Shown here in pieces: positions 1-9,101 of a stretch of 14,819 nucleotides of DNA. The notes beneath the pieces are model-generated. The model did no database searches. It had not been told where the DNA came from and saw only the letters and a list, made by a program, of their open reading frames with translations. Positions within the stretch are counted from its first letter, which is position 1; each line of letters starts with the position of its first letter. The translations under genes and the position numbers were made by a program. The stretch comes from Spirogloea muscicola (Eukaryota > Streptophyta > Zygnematophyceae > Spirogloeales > Spirogloeaceae), in the NCBI GenBank assembly GCA_009602725.1, contig WELB01000313.1:78204-93022 (forward strand), read 5' to 3'.

Positions 1-114
1 CTCGTCACGGCCGGGGACTTCTCCAGTGAGCCCCGCACAGCCGGGCTCTGTGCAGCGCCCGGGCCAGCCCGCGCCCAGTGGAGCCCACCCACCCAGTGCT
101 GACCGAGCTTCTGA

Positions 115-655
115 TGCGCCTGCGCGGCGCCACCATTGGCGGCGGCAGGCGGGCCGGGGTACTTGGTCGGGCCGGGGAGCCCTGTGGACGGGGCAGTGTC
201 GCCGCCGCCGACGGGCGACCCCGCCGTGCTGTGCCTCGCCGTCCTTGGCGGCGGCGCGGCGTACGCCTACAGCCAGCCGGTCGGCGGCTTCCCGTGCGAG
301 GCCATGGCCCCATCGAACCTGTGGACGTTCACCGCGACGGACCGCTTCTTCGGCGGGCCGCCCAGCGGGACCAACCACACGGTCATCAGCGTGCAGTCGC
401 CCAACGGCACCGTCCTCTGCCTCGACGCCACGGGCACCGACGACGCTGCTGATACGTCGCTCATTGTCTTCGGCTGCAACGGCGGGCCGAACCAGCAGTG
501 GTTCCAGGATGGCCCGCGCCTGCGCAATGGCGGGGACGACGGTGTACACCCCCGCTACCTGCTGCTGTCGACAACGGCCAGCGTCCAAGGCAGCGTCGCC
601 ACTGTCGACGCCCCTGAGCTTGCCACCAACTTCACCTTTGTGCATGAATTTCAGA
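115..655 (+). other. First recognisable exon: ricin-type beta-trefoil lectin-like domain
   Basis: Frame 1 is open from 115 to a TGA at 718-720, and a GT donor at 656 follows the first base of a codon. The segment VLCLDATGT..., then VFGCNGGPNQQW, matches the beta-trefoil ricin/QxW pattern: a C-L-D strand, then D/G-C-N-G-x-x-N-Q-x-W. A following LLLSTTASVQGSVATVDAPE stretch suits the next subdomain. Only about one to two of the usual three trefoil subdomains are visible, so it is short for a complete ricin B-type lectin. This family usually binds galactose or related glycans, but sugar specificity cannot be read here. GC content is much higher than in the later exons. The upstream exon boundary lies somewhere between 115 and about 300; an AG at 271-272 is one possible acceptor. 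Confidence 0.6.
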
Positions 656-3600
656 GTGCGACCCAGACCTTACGCACGCACAGGGCGGCAAGTCCAGCGC
701 CACCCATAGGCGGCCACTGACTCGGTGTTTGCCAGTCTCTGGCGGACATGAAGTTGATCTCTCGCGGCCCGTGCTCTCGTAGGCCCGCCGCCGCCTCCCT
801 CGCCGCCGCCCCCGCCGCCGAGCCCCCCACCGCCTCCTCCCTATCAATGTGAGTGCCTGACCGCCTGGTACGAGGTGATCCCAGCTGGCCCCTTGCCTTA
901 CCCAGACATTCCTCAGACACACCTAGCTTCCTGTCATGCCTTCTGGGCAGCCGAAGCAGTGCCCGACTAGGGGCATCCCACTGTGAATGCCAGGCACAGG
1001 ACCAACCAGCTTCGAGGACTTCATCGAGGCGGTGCTCAAGGGCGACGTCAGCTCCACCATGTCACTGTGCGCTAACATCACAGTTGATGCATCAGTCAAG
1101 ATCGTCGGCTCGAAAGGGCACACGATCACGTGCGGACTGCCTGCCATCTACACTTGTGGCTTCTTGGGCAACTCGTCTTCACGCCTGGCGCTCTTTGACA
1201 TAGCCTCCTCGGATCTTACGTTTGAGAATCTGCTGTTCCAGGGCGTTGTGGTGCGTGCCACACCCTGTCACATTCTCTTTCGCCTCTGCTGTGGAGAAGA
1301 ATTGCCCCTGCAGTGCCCAGCACACTGATGCTGTTGAGCTCGATCATGGCCGGTTACTTTGCCTCCTCGTTTTCAGCTGTCTTGCTTGGTCGCTTTTCCA
1401 CGGCGAGCTGATGCGGGCCTCTACTTCTGCTGTTGAGACAATGTGCACTCTATCTTATGGTGGAGACAGTGTTTCGCAAGCTAGCCACAGACTGATATAC
1501 TCTTTCTCCTGGTCCGCTGCTTTAGTCTGAGCCAGCAGGAGGAGGAGCGGTTGCAACAGTTATTGGCTCCAACATCTCCTTTGTCAACTGCCAGTTCCTG
1601 AACCTCGTGGGCGGGGTTCGTGACCACAAGCTCATATTATTGCTCGCTTGAATTGTTGTCTAGAATAGCCACATATAGCTGGAAGTGGGCGTCGGTCAGC
1701 TTCATTGCCTGCCAGCCAACAGGTGCTGCAGTCACGGCGGCTACTGCTACCTACAGACCTGCATTGATGAGGTGCCCTGCTGCCTGTGGAGAGCTGTGCA
1801 GCAAGATGGAGCGATCACCGCAGTCGATTCCAAGGTCACTCTGACCAGCTGTTCATTCCTCAACTCGAGCTCGAAGATTGTATCTGGCGGGGCGAGCGCT
1901 CAGAATGTCGTAAGTGCTCTTCCTGCTCAGCACCCATCACGAAGTTTGCTGGTTTGCTCTATGTGGGCTTCTTGGATTCGCTTTGCACGGCTAGAGCTAG
2001 AAAAGGCACTCTTTCAAGCAGGTGTCTCTCGTAGCTGCTTTCAGGATCTCTGCGATAGTGCAAGAAAAGCCGGTACTTCTTTTCCTTTTGATTGGTCTGC
2101 CCTCATGAATGTCAGCATCAAGCTGCCATGTCTGCTTTCAGGGTGCAGGAGCTGTTGGAGTTTATGGGACGTCCATGCTGACCGTCACAGGCAGCACCTT
2201 CTGCAACAATGCTGGATCTGACGGGGTCAGACTGACAATCTGCCCACTTACTTGTTGCATCACCTTAGGTAGCTTGCTTCTCGGTGGTGAGAGCTCAAGG
2301 GCGGCTGGCATCTTGTAGAGACTTGTCAATACTCCACGTTTTACGAAGATAGGTCCTAGTATTGACAATTTAGCATGAATGGCAAATAGACAGTCATGAG
2401 TCGGGTTTGAGATAGGATCAGGAAAAGTTTACTCTTGTTATATTTCCGAAAATCTGATCACACGGAAAAGGCTGGTTGGCTGCACTAGCAAGTTCCGTGC
2501 TGACCTGTATGCAAGCACAAATATAGGCTGCCAGGAGCCTTTCATTCCAGCCCAAACCCCACAAGCTACACGCTTGTCAAACATCTTGATGCCGTTCCCT
2601 TGTGGGGCCCTGCATGCAGGGCGCCATTGTATCCTCAGGTGCTGCAGGGGATGTGTCCTCTTGCAGCTTCTCTAACAACACCTCGGACAGGGTGGGCATT
2701 GTCTTCCATGACATTCGCCCGCGAGCCTCTCCTGCAATGTCGTGCAAATTAGACGTTGATGGTCGTGGTTTCCAAGTGCCTACTTCATCTGTGTAGGAAC
2801 AACATTGTCCTTACACAAGCTGCACAAGGAATGCACACGCTTGCAGGGGGGCGGAGCAATCTGTGCTGGAGCCCCAACAAATGTCACGGACTGCACATTC
2901 ACAGCCAATGGGGCCACAACTGTGAGAGAGCTGTTCCTGCTTGACTCCTCAGCTGCTGTATGCCTTGATCATAACATCCCCAGTCACCTGGTCCTGACTC
3001 AAGTCACTAACAGTAGCTCTGCAGCAGCTGAGCGCCACCGCTGTGCTTGGTCAAAGCCTTGAATCTTGCTTGACCCCTTTTCAGAATGGTGGGGCGCTCA
3101 AGCTTTTAATGCCTGGAAACTACATCCAGTTCTCCAACTTTTCCAACAATGCTGCTGGCGGATTTGTGAGTGCACCATGTCCCTGTAACGGTTCTTGGTG
3201 TAAAGTACTTCTATGGCCAGATTGTCTGCATTGTGAGTGTGGTTGTGGTCGCAGAATGCATATCGATGAGGTATTGCACGACTCTGATAGTGCAAAATCC
3301 TGCACCTTTAGTATACGTAGCTGCGGCACTCGCAACTCAAGGCGTGTACTTTCAGCAATAGCCAGCATTGTGCTGTGTGCATCATCTAGGAAATCCACTG
3401 TTTTTTCCGAGACTTAAGTAGAAAGTCTGGGTATCGAGACTCATTCATTGAGCAGGGAGGAGCTTTGTACACGGAAGCTGCAGCAGATGGGACGGCCCTA
3501 TTCGCCAGCATCAGGGGCTGCATCTTTGAAGGCAACACGGCAGACACCGTGAGTATCTCTACACGCTTGTTCAATGACTCTGTTATGAGGGACTGCGTTC

Positions 3601-6600
3601 GCACTGCACTTCTGTGAGTGTGAGACACACTAGCTCCTTACACATTACTGTCAAGGGTGGTGGACGAGCACTTATAAGGTACAGGCACCCTCTCCTTTGC
3701 TATGTGACCTGCTTTGCTGCAACAAGTATCACTGATTGGCTGCGCAAGGTGCTCTATTGGCAAACCAGGGCGGGGCTGTTTCTTTCTTCTCCACCACCAT
3801 CTTCAAATACTACAACCAGATCACCTTCTCCTCGTTTCTCCACAATGCTGCTCCAGCCGTGAGCCTCCTGCAGACCCGCTGCTTCATCGTCTGCACACAG
3901 ATAGTAGTGACACACCAGCATACCTAGTTAGCACTTGAGCAAGAGCTCATGTATATACGACGTCCTGAATTATGATTGTGTGGGAAACTTATTAATGGGT
4001 TTGCAGGATGGAGGGGCCTTGCTGTCACGAGGCCTTCTGGACATGTATGCAGTCATTTTTCAGGACAATACGAGCGAGGTACCTTGACCTACCAATGCTC
4101 CTGACTGCATCTGTTGCTGCCGTCTGTTGCTGCAGTATTTGACTGAAGGTCCTTCTAAGTGAGTGAACTGGTTCAGGAGCATACGCCTCTGATTGCAGTC
4201 GACCTGCTTTTGCAGAAAGGCAGCGGGGCTGTGTCTGTGTATTCTCTCTGCCTCTGGCTCAAGCAGTGTCTCTTCGGATCTAACAAGGGGGCTTCTGTGA
4301 GTTGATAAGCATTAGCCTCCTAAATACCTATGCATTGCTCGGCCGAAACGCGTGCAATTGACCTGTGACCGGATGCTTGCTTGCCGTGCCTACTGCTCAA
4401 GGTTGCTGCATACTCAGGCCTCTTGAGAAGATCTTCCTGCCTGCTTAGGGTGGAGTCTACTTCAGAGGGGACACGCTGACCATCAAGCAGTCCAACTTCA
4501 CTGGCAACAAAGCCATGACAGATGTGAGACGCCGGTTGACCTGCTATCATACATAATTGGTCCATAAGCGTCAGCCCAGGGTGTATACAGTAGACGGTGT
4601 GCTGTAGCTGGCGGCTATGTGAGGAACTTTGGGAGTCATAAGACACCGCAACTCACAAAGAGTTGCCAATAAATTACCACTGTGTGAACACATGCTTCAC
4701 GCCAACAGAGTGGTGGTGCCGTCAACGGGATTGCCGAGGTCAACACGACAATCGAAGAGAGCAACTTTGACGCCAACTTTGCCAGCCATGTCTGCATCTA
4801 CACTCATGCCTATGAATGCATCAGTGACTGATGTCACCGTGCACCTGTTGTTGTGGATGTTAATTACTGCATGGATCACTGCAAGACAGGCCTGAGTATG
4901 CAGGCACGTCTGACAAGAATTGTCCATATCGCTGTGGGCCCTTCTGTCAAATCTCAATTTAGGGATCTCATCTAGGGCTTATCCGCGCTAAAGAAAGGCG
5001 TCTGCAAGACCATGTGCAGCTGGGGGGCGCACTGTACCTGGAGCCAGGCTACCTCTCCATGACCTTCTCCACATTTGCCAACAATGAGGCAGCAGCAAGC
5101 GACTCGCAAGTATGTTTCCAGTCTTGCTCAACATCTCCTCTGTGTGCAGAGACTTGCACTGCCCTTGGCCATATGGTAGTGCCCTCAAAAGTCAGTAATC
5201 TGCAGTGGCTCAAGGACTGGTCAGCAACCCTGTCCATGGGGACTGCTGAGTGCTAGTTGCTTGAGATACAAACTCAAGGGGAGGCTTTAAAGCCCTGCAT
5301 CGTGTGTTACATAGGGCAGCTCGCTGTTGCTTGTGACCTCATGCTCCAATTCCCTTTGCACTTCAGAGTGCCGGAGGAGCTGCATACTTTGCCGGCACTG
5401 CATTTGGCAATTCGTCAGCCACTTCGTGTTCGTTCACCAATAACACTGCGGTACATTTGCCATCACAGTGCAGCAGGCTCATGTTTCCCATTGATTTGGC
5501 TATTAGCACAGCCAAGTGCAGGCCTTGAGCACTGAATGCTGCGAACCTAGAGCTGACAAGCACTTCAACATGTTGTGTCGCACTGGCCAGTCTTCTGCTG
5601 GAGCCGTCCAGGTTGCTAGTCCATACAGCCTCACCTTGTGTGGATCGACCTTCTCCGACAATGTTGCAAGGGTGAGGATGCCTCCTGCTTCTGGAGGGTG
5701 CAAGCTTTGCAAGTGATGTAAATTCTGTGCGTGCACCTATCGTGACACAAAAGACCACTGATTGCAGTCTGCAGTAGGAGGAGACAACCTTGTGAGTGGT
5801 GGGACGAGCAAGCTTTGTGGAACCCTGCAGCCTGCCATGGTTGGATGCCACTGACGGCAATCATGCTGTGTCTTGGCATATGTGCGTCTGGCAATCTATT
5901 TTCTGACTAGCAAATAATCAGCTTCACTTTACCTTGACAATGTTGTCTTACATAGCAGAGCTCCTCGAGTTTGTTGTCACAAGTATCTGAAAGGTCCTTC
6001 AGATTCATATTTGCAGCTCCTCCTGACACGCCGCATTCAATGAACGGCTGTAACAGAATGGGACGGTCAAGGTGACCGGAGGTTCGATCAGTCTGAGTGA
6101 GTCTGACACCCTATGCATTTCACAGTGTTGCATTTGACTCATGACTCCGGTGAGCTATGTATGCTTGCAGAGGCCAGCTGTTCCTGTCAAACATGCGTGC
6201 AACACGCATCTCACAGTGCACTCACTTCTGACAGGTTGTGAAGCTTGTGAATGCTTCCCGCTCTGCTCGCCAGTGGGCATCTGTGCACTGTTTGACCCCG
6301 TCCAACCCTGCGCCTGCCCGACTGGGCTCGTCGGGGACGGCTTTATGTGCAGTAAGTAGTTAAGCAGGCTGCTGCAAAGAGGCCTGCCTACATGCTCGGC
6401 ACGTCCCGTGCCAAGAAGCAGAACTCAGATCTTAGGCACATGGGCTTGGCTGTCGCACTGTAGGCTTCTCTAATGTCTCTGCTAGTGACTCTTCCTCCTG
6501 CTTGTTATATGTCGTCATCAAGGAAGCAAAAATGCCATGCGAGTATATCCAGCCACCACAAATTGTTTCCAAATTCAATGTGCAGGAAATCCTCCACCTC

Positions 6601-6776
6601 CCCCTCCACTGTCTCCAGGCCAAAGTGCTGCTTCAAAGCCAGGGAGGCGTGATGGAAATCCGTGCGCAGAGTTTGGAGACTCTGCTGCGACCTGTCGAAT
6701 TGGTGCAGGCCACACCTTGATCTGCACTTGCAGCTCCAACTACGTAAGCAGTCAAGGCACCTGCCTTCCAAAGTAG
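115..6776 (+). CDS. Mosaic lectin / PMP-like beta-helix / EGF extracellular protein (about 22 exons)
   Basis: Exons inferred by eye from GT-AG sites and frame continuity: ?-655, 783-848, 994-1250, 1526-1615, 1802-1909, 2142-2225, 2620-2691, 2847-2921, 3085-3165, 3456-3548, 3769-3858, 4007-4078, 4216-4296, 4449-4523, 4709-4789, 5020-5109, 5367-5450, 5591-5671, 5768-5791, 6057-6096, 6235-6351, 6586-6776. Joined from base 115, just after an in-frame stop, they total 2493 bases and give one frame of about 830 residues ending at TAG 6774-6776. The true start is unresolved: there is an in-frame ATG at 304, but a hydrophobic stretch upstream (CLAVLGGGAAYAYS) looks like the end of a signal peptide, so an earlier exon is likely. 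The repeats match the GGA(I/L/V) and FxxN signatures of chlamydial polymorphic membrane proteins, a right-handed beta-helix family. I infer a secreted or wall-anchored adhesin-like protein. No catalytic residues for a polysaccharide lyase are evident. Weakest calls: the first exon, the 24-base exon at 5768 and the 1250 donor. Confidence 0.8.
783..848 (+). other. Linker exon: Ser-Pro (hydroxyproline-rich glycoprotein type)
   Basis: This 66-base exon lies between acceptor AG at 781-782 and donor GTGAGT at 849. It encodes almost only proline with spaced serines (PPPPSPPPPPPSPPPPPPYQ). This is the SPPPP-rich composition of volvocine and chlorophyte wall glycoproteins, where prolines are hydroxylated and glycosylated to make stiff rods. 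It is a symmetric phase 1-1 exon, so it can be inserted or removed without a frameshift. It joins the lectin-like module to the beta-helix. Confidence 0.72.
994..1250 (+). other. Beta-helix N-terminal cap/entry exon
   Basis: The exon begins after acceptor AG 992-993. The preceding T of the split codon restores a cysteine. It encodes TSFEDFIEAV, then LCANITVDASVKIVGSKGHT, ITCGL, and LTFENLLFQG. The layout of a helical opening (F-E-D-F-I-E-A-V) followed by short hydrophobic strands with I-T-V and I-T-C is typical of the start of pectin-lyase-fold and PMP-like solenoids. It enters in phase 1 and exits in phase 0, so it is the converter between the phase-1 module set and the phase-0 repeat exons. 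The donor GTGCGT at 1251 is chosen because it keeps phase 0 with the next exon; nearby GTs at 1245 and 1248 would also fit. Confidence 0.66.
1526..5671 (+). repeat. Array of 15 exons, each one PMP-like beta-helix coil
   Basis: Fifteen consecutive exons of 72-108 bases (30, 36, 28, 24, 25, 27, 31, 30, 24, 27, 25, 27, 30, 28, 27 codons) start and end in phase 0. Nearly every one starts with a G-A-(V/I/L) motif: GGGAV, DGAI, AGAV, GAI, GGGAI, NGGAL, GGAL, GGAV, DGGAL, SGAV, GGVY, SGGAV, LGGAL, AGGAA, SAGAV. Thirteen of 15 contain FxxN near the end (FCNN, FSNN, FTAN, FSNN, FEGN, FLHN, FQDN, FGSN, FTGN, FDAN, FANN, FTNN, FSDN); the first two have FLN instead. A cysteine often sits two residues before the F. 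Introns are 137-394 bases with good GTGAGT/GTAAGT-type donors and (T/C)AG acceptors. Many N-x-(S/T) sequons suggest N-glycosylation. Confidence 0.82.
5768..6096 (+). other. Degenerate final beta-helix coil split over two tiny exons
   Basis: A 24-base exon (5768-5791, SAVGGDNL, donor GTGAGT) and a 40-base exon (6057-6096, NGTVKVTGGSISLS, donor GTGAGT) keep the frame. They convert phase 0 back to phase 1 for the EGF module. Together they give about 21 residues with an SAVGG start but no FxxN, so the last coil looks truncated or is a C-terminal cap. An alternative 15-base micro-exon at 6171-6185 would also keep the frame and add Cys-rich residues before the EGF-like exon. The sequence alone cannot choose between these. 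Confidence 0.5.
6235..6351 (+). other. EGF-like domain exon
   Basis: This symmetric phase 1-1 exon lies between acceptor AG 6233-6234 and donor GTAAGT at 6352. It encodes a cysteine-rich segment, CEACECFPLCSPVGICA, followed by CACPTGLVGDGFMC. The closing pattern C-x-C-P-x-G-(L/F)-x-G-D-G-x-x-C is the classic C-terminal half of EGF domains. These normally fold through three disulphides in the secretory pathway, supporting an extracellular location for the protein. Phase 1-1 is the usual phase of mobile EGF exons in eukaryotes. Confidence 0.72.
6586..6776 (+). other. Last coding exon: Pro-rich spacer plus second Cys-rich EGF-like module
   Basis: Acceptor TGCAG ends at 6585. The exon encodes NPPPPPPLSPG, a basic spacer (KPGRRDGNP), then CAEFGDSAATC, RIGAGHTLICTC and YVSSQGTCLPK before TAG 6774-6776. 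Five cysteines with a C-x-C and a terminal G-x-C suit a shortened EGF-like fold. No transmembrane segment or GPI signal follows, so the protein probably ends as a soluble or wall-bound product. The poly-proline run repeats the linker theme of the second exon. Confidence 0.72.
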
Positions 6777-6829
6777 ACAGGCCATTGTAGCCATTTGCTT
6801 GTGCCGGCACGCCAATCACAAGGTTGTTT

Positions 6830-6922
6830 ATTGAGCAGCCGAGAGCAGTCAAGAGAGGCATATCTGCTGTGGGGGCACTGTGGAGTGCCCCCACAGCAGA
6901 TATGCTCTCTGAGGTGCTCAAT
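6830..6922. repeat. Long near-perfect hairpin in the probable 3' UTR
   Basis: Bases 6859-6879 are the exact reverse complement of 6884-6904 (21 bp) around a 4-base loop (gtgg). Past a single bulged G at 6858, 6852-6857 pairs with 6905-6910 (6 bp). After an asymmetric internal loop, 6830-6837 pairs with 6915-6922 (8 bp). It begins about 54 bases after the stop codon of the mosaic gene and before the nearest TGTAA, so it is probably transcribed. It could be a small-RNA precursor, a stability element, or a fold-back transposon remnant. Confidence 0.9.
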
Positions 6923-7220
6923 TGGCTTATGAGTCATCCAAGACAGGCTTGAGTACTGTCACATATGAGCTTGTGCATTACTGGAAGATAGAAATGCTCG
7001 CCTCATTCTTTGGTGGTATGGGTGAGCTCACCCAGTATCCACTTCATTTTTTGTTAGTTCTTCATTTCATCTGCAAGATCAGTAGGATTATCTTGAACAT
7101 GAACACACTAAGTTCCCCCGCTTGATTCTCCGTGCACTCGGTTCTTACTATATGGACTAGACCCTAGATTACCGGTCAGATGGATTTTGCATGTCCGATG
7201 TACTACACACCTGTCCAATA

Positions 7221-7225
7221 TGTAA
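7221..7225 (+). promoter_or_regulatory. Candidate TGTAA polyadenylation signal of the mosaic gene
   Basis: The pentamer TGTAA, the dominant poly(A) signal of green algae, occurs here about 445 bases past the TAG at 6776. I noted no earlier plus-strand copy in the 3' region. A five-base match is weak by itself; the distance is plausible for an algal 3' UTR. Confidence 0.35.
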
Positions 7226-7485
7226 AGCACAGCCCGAATTCGGCAGTAGTCATGGGCATTGCGGCAAGAGTGGACTGCTCTACCAGTCGTAGTGGACTGT
7301 TGCTGCTCAAAATTGCTGACACGTATTGTTTTCAATGCTATCCTGGCAACAACCCTAAGACTTGCCCTGCGCTTCTGTGATGGGCGTGCTTTTGCTGCTA
7401 CTCCAAGCTCCAGTAAGGGCCTACTCATGTTCCACTACCAGTAGTGAAGTGCTCATTCACACACACCTCCCATCCTTCACTGTGA

Positions 7486-8097
7486 GAGGCTGCTTCTGCT
7501 GGACTTGGCATCTCAGATGTGGTCTTGGCCACCTCTGAGGGGGAAGCCGGGAGCCCGATGGTGGATGGCCTGGCCAGGGAAGACTCTACAGTGCAGCCTG
7601 GTGGTTTGGAGGAGCGGCAGGCAGTTGTCAGTGAGTTCGTTTGTTTTCGCCTGAGCCTGTGGAGCGCCTTCGCCTCCATTATTTTGTCAAAGTGTGCGCA
7701 GTTGTGTGAAGATGCTCGAGAGAAGGACGATAACTTGGTCCAAGCAAGATTGGCCAGCTTATGGCAAACCAGGACAGCCAGGACGATGGCAGGTGGGCTG
7801 AAAATAGTGCCAACAGCCACGGCTCAAGAGCCACCAAGAGAAGCTACGACAGGCAGAGTGGCGACCTGGGACTCTCGCAGACCTGGTCTTGGCCTGCCGC
7901 ACAAGCTGGTCCAGGAAGGGCACGCCAATGCCTCAGATGCACCATATGAGGCCAGCCAGAGCTTTCAAGTCATTAGCAGGGGAAGGTGGGCGCTTTTCCT
8001 ACTGCTAGAATTATTGGACGAGCATTTCCATTCCCGAGGTCCGAGCGACAAGCCCATCAGTGCCCAGCCACCTCCAAGCGATATTTGGATTGCATGA
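7486..8097 (+). CDS. Uncertain open frame, possible exon(s) of an unknown gene
   Basis: Frame 1 is open from 7486 to TGA 8095-8097, about 200 codons. It starts acidic and small-residue rich (TSEGEAGSPMVDGLARED, then LEERQAVVS), has a middle part CAQLCEDAREKDDNLVQARL and a hydrophobic patch WALFLLLELL. I do not recognise a family. The first in-frame ATG is at 7558, inside the segment, and a strong donor-like GTGAGT sits at 7631, so a spliced gene using only the first part is possible. The opposite strand also has a shorter open frame here (7425-7820), so the real strand is not certain. A TGTAA at 8795-8799 lies far downstream. It may be fortuitous. Confidence 0.2.
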   Translation, partial: EAASAGLGISDVVLATSEGEAGSPMVDGLAREDSTVQPGGLEERQAVVSEFVCFRLSLWSAFASIILSKCAQLCEDAREKDDNLVQARLASLWQTRTARTMAGGLKIVPTATAQEPPREATTGRVATWDSRRPGLGLPHKLVQEGHANASDAPYEASQSFQVISRGRWALFLLLELLDEHFHSRGPSDKPISAQPPPSDIWIA

Positions 8098-9101
8098 ATT
8101 TGCTATCTAAGCCCCAAGACTGTAGCCCATGCTGCTTAAGGTTCCTGTGTTTACTTGTGAATTAAGCAGTCGAGCTTGATAAGTGCGAATGGTCTTGCAC
8201 CCGCTGATCTGGCCTTCTATCAGAATGCTAAACCCTTGATGCCAAAATGCAAACCCTGAATCTAGACTTCATGCCGCCTCCGTCCTTTCTCTTCATCAAC
8301 GTGCAGGGCGTGCTCTAAGTCAGGCCTCCGGCTTTCGTGGCGGCGCTCCAGCTCCCCAAGTTAGCTTGTCAGATTTGTTTGTGCTCACCCGTGGGTACTA
8401 ATGTCATCTTAGGTACCTTGATTTAGGTCTCCGTGTTATGTAGCATTGTTTAGTCTGCACTCGACTCTGCCTGAACAATGTATTGGCTTGAATTGGCCTC
8501 CCTTTCAATTCATGCGCCCCGCGCGCCTTCTCTTAAAAAGCATGGTCAATTGGTGACTTCCTCATGGTGGTCAAGAGGTGGGTTCAAGGGTTACGCTTGT
8601 CATGAGCTTCTCATGCTGTTGTTGGCCTGCACTGATTGAGATAATCTCCCCAAGGCCCGTTGAGGAACTGCCCATACCCCGCATACTTTTCTTGACAAGT
8701 TCAACAACCATGCAGTGCTCCTCTCAATGCTGGTCCCTCAATCTGAATGTCCTACCTACACGGCAAGCCTATGCTACATCGCTAAACCTAGCCCTGTAAA
8801 CAGCACCACGTGGACCCTCCAGATTCGCACTAAGGCGCTCAGTCCCTGAATGACAAGCGAATTGCCAACCGAGTCCAAATTTTATTTCAACCTTAGGCCC
8901 ATTAACACCGGAACTCGCAACCGTCGAGCAGACTACAGGAGTCCTCACCTGTCTGCATGACATTCTGGCTGATCTCTGTGTGAGGCCGGAACCACTTTGA
9001 GGGCGGAGCCTTAGCTGTGCGTGAGACAGTGTGATTTAACAGTTATAGGTTCTGCATCCGTGAGAGATTCCAAGTCCTCCGTGTACGCCCAACGGCAACG
9101 G
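8098..9101. other. Intergenic stretch, no gene recognised
   Basis: About 1 kb with stops in all frames and no family-like translation. It holds a TGTAA at 8795-8799 and the first copy of a short diverged repeat (8468-8533) whose second copy lies past the tRNA. The short open frames at 8578-8799 (+) and 8769-8963 (-) show no recognisable motif. Confidence 0.5.
8506..8533 (+). repeat. Diverged short repeat, copy 1
   Basis: These 28 bases match 9345-9372 at 24 positions (both contain atgcgc and the shared end cgcgccttctct). A second short match, tgcctgaac, precedes each copy (8468-8476 and 9322-9330), with different spacing. The copies lie on either side of the tRNA gene. This looks like an old dispersed or segmental duplicate of unknown class. 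Confidence 0.55.

Noticed and set aside
26-709. Plus-strand frame-2 open frame of 227 codons over the lectin exon
   Set aside because: It is Arg/Ser/Pro-rich out-of-frame shadow; frame 1 gives the CLDATG and NQQW lectin motifs and splices coherently.
2226-2619. CRISPR-like or other spaced repeats in the AT-richer 394-base intron
   Set aside because: No regularly spaced direct repeats found; it reads as an ordinary intron.
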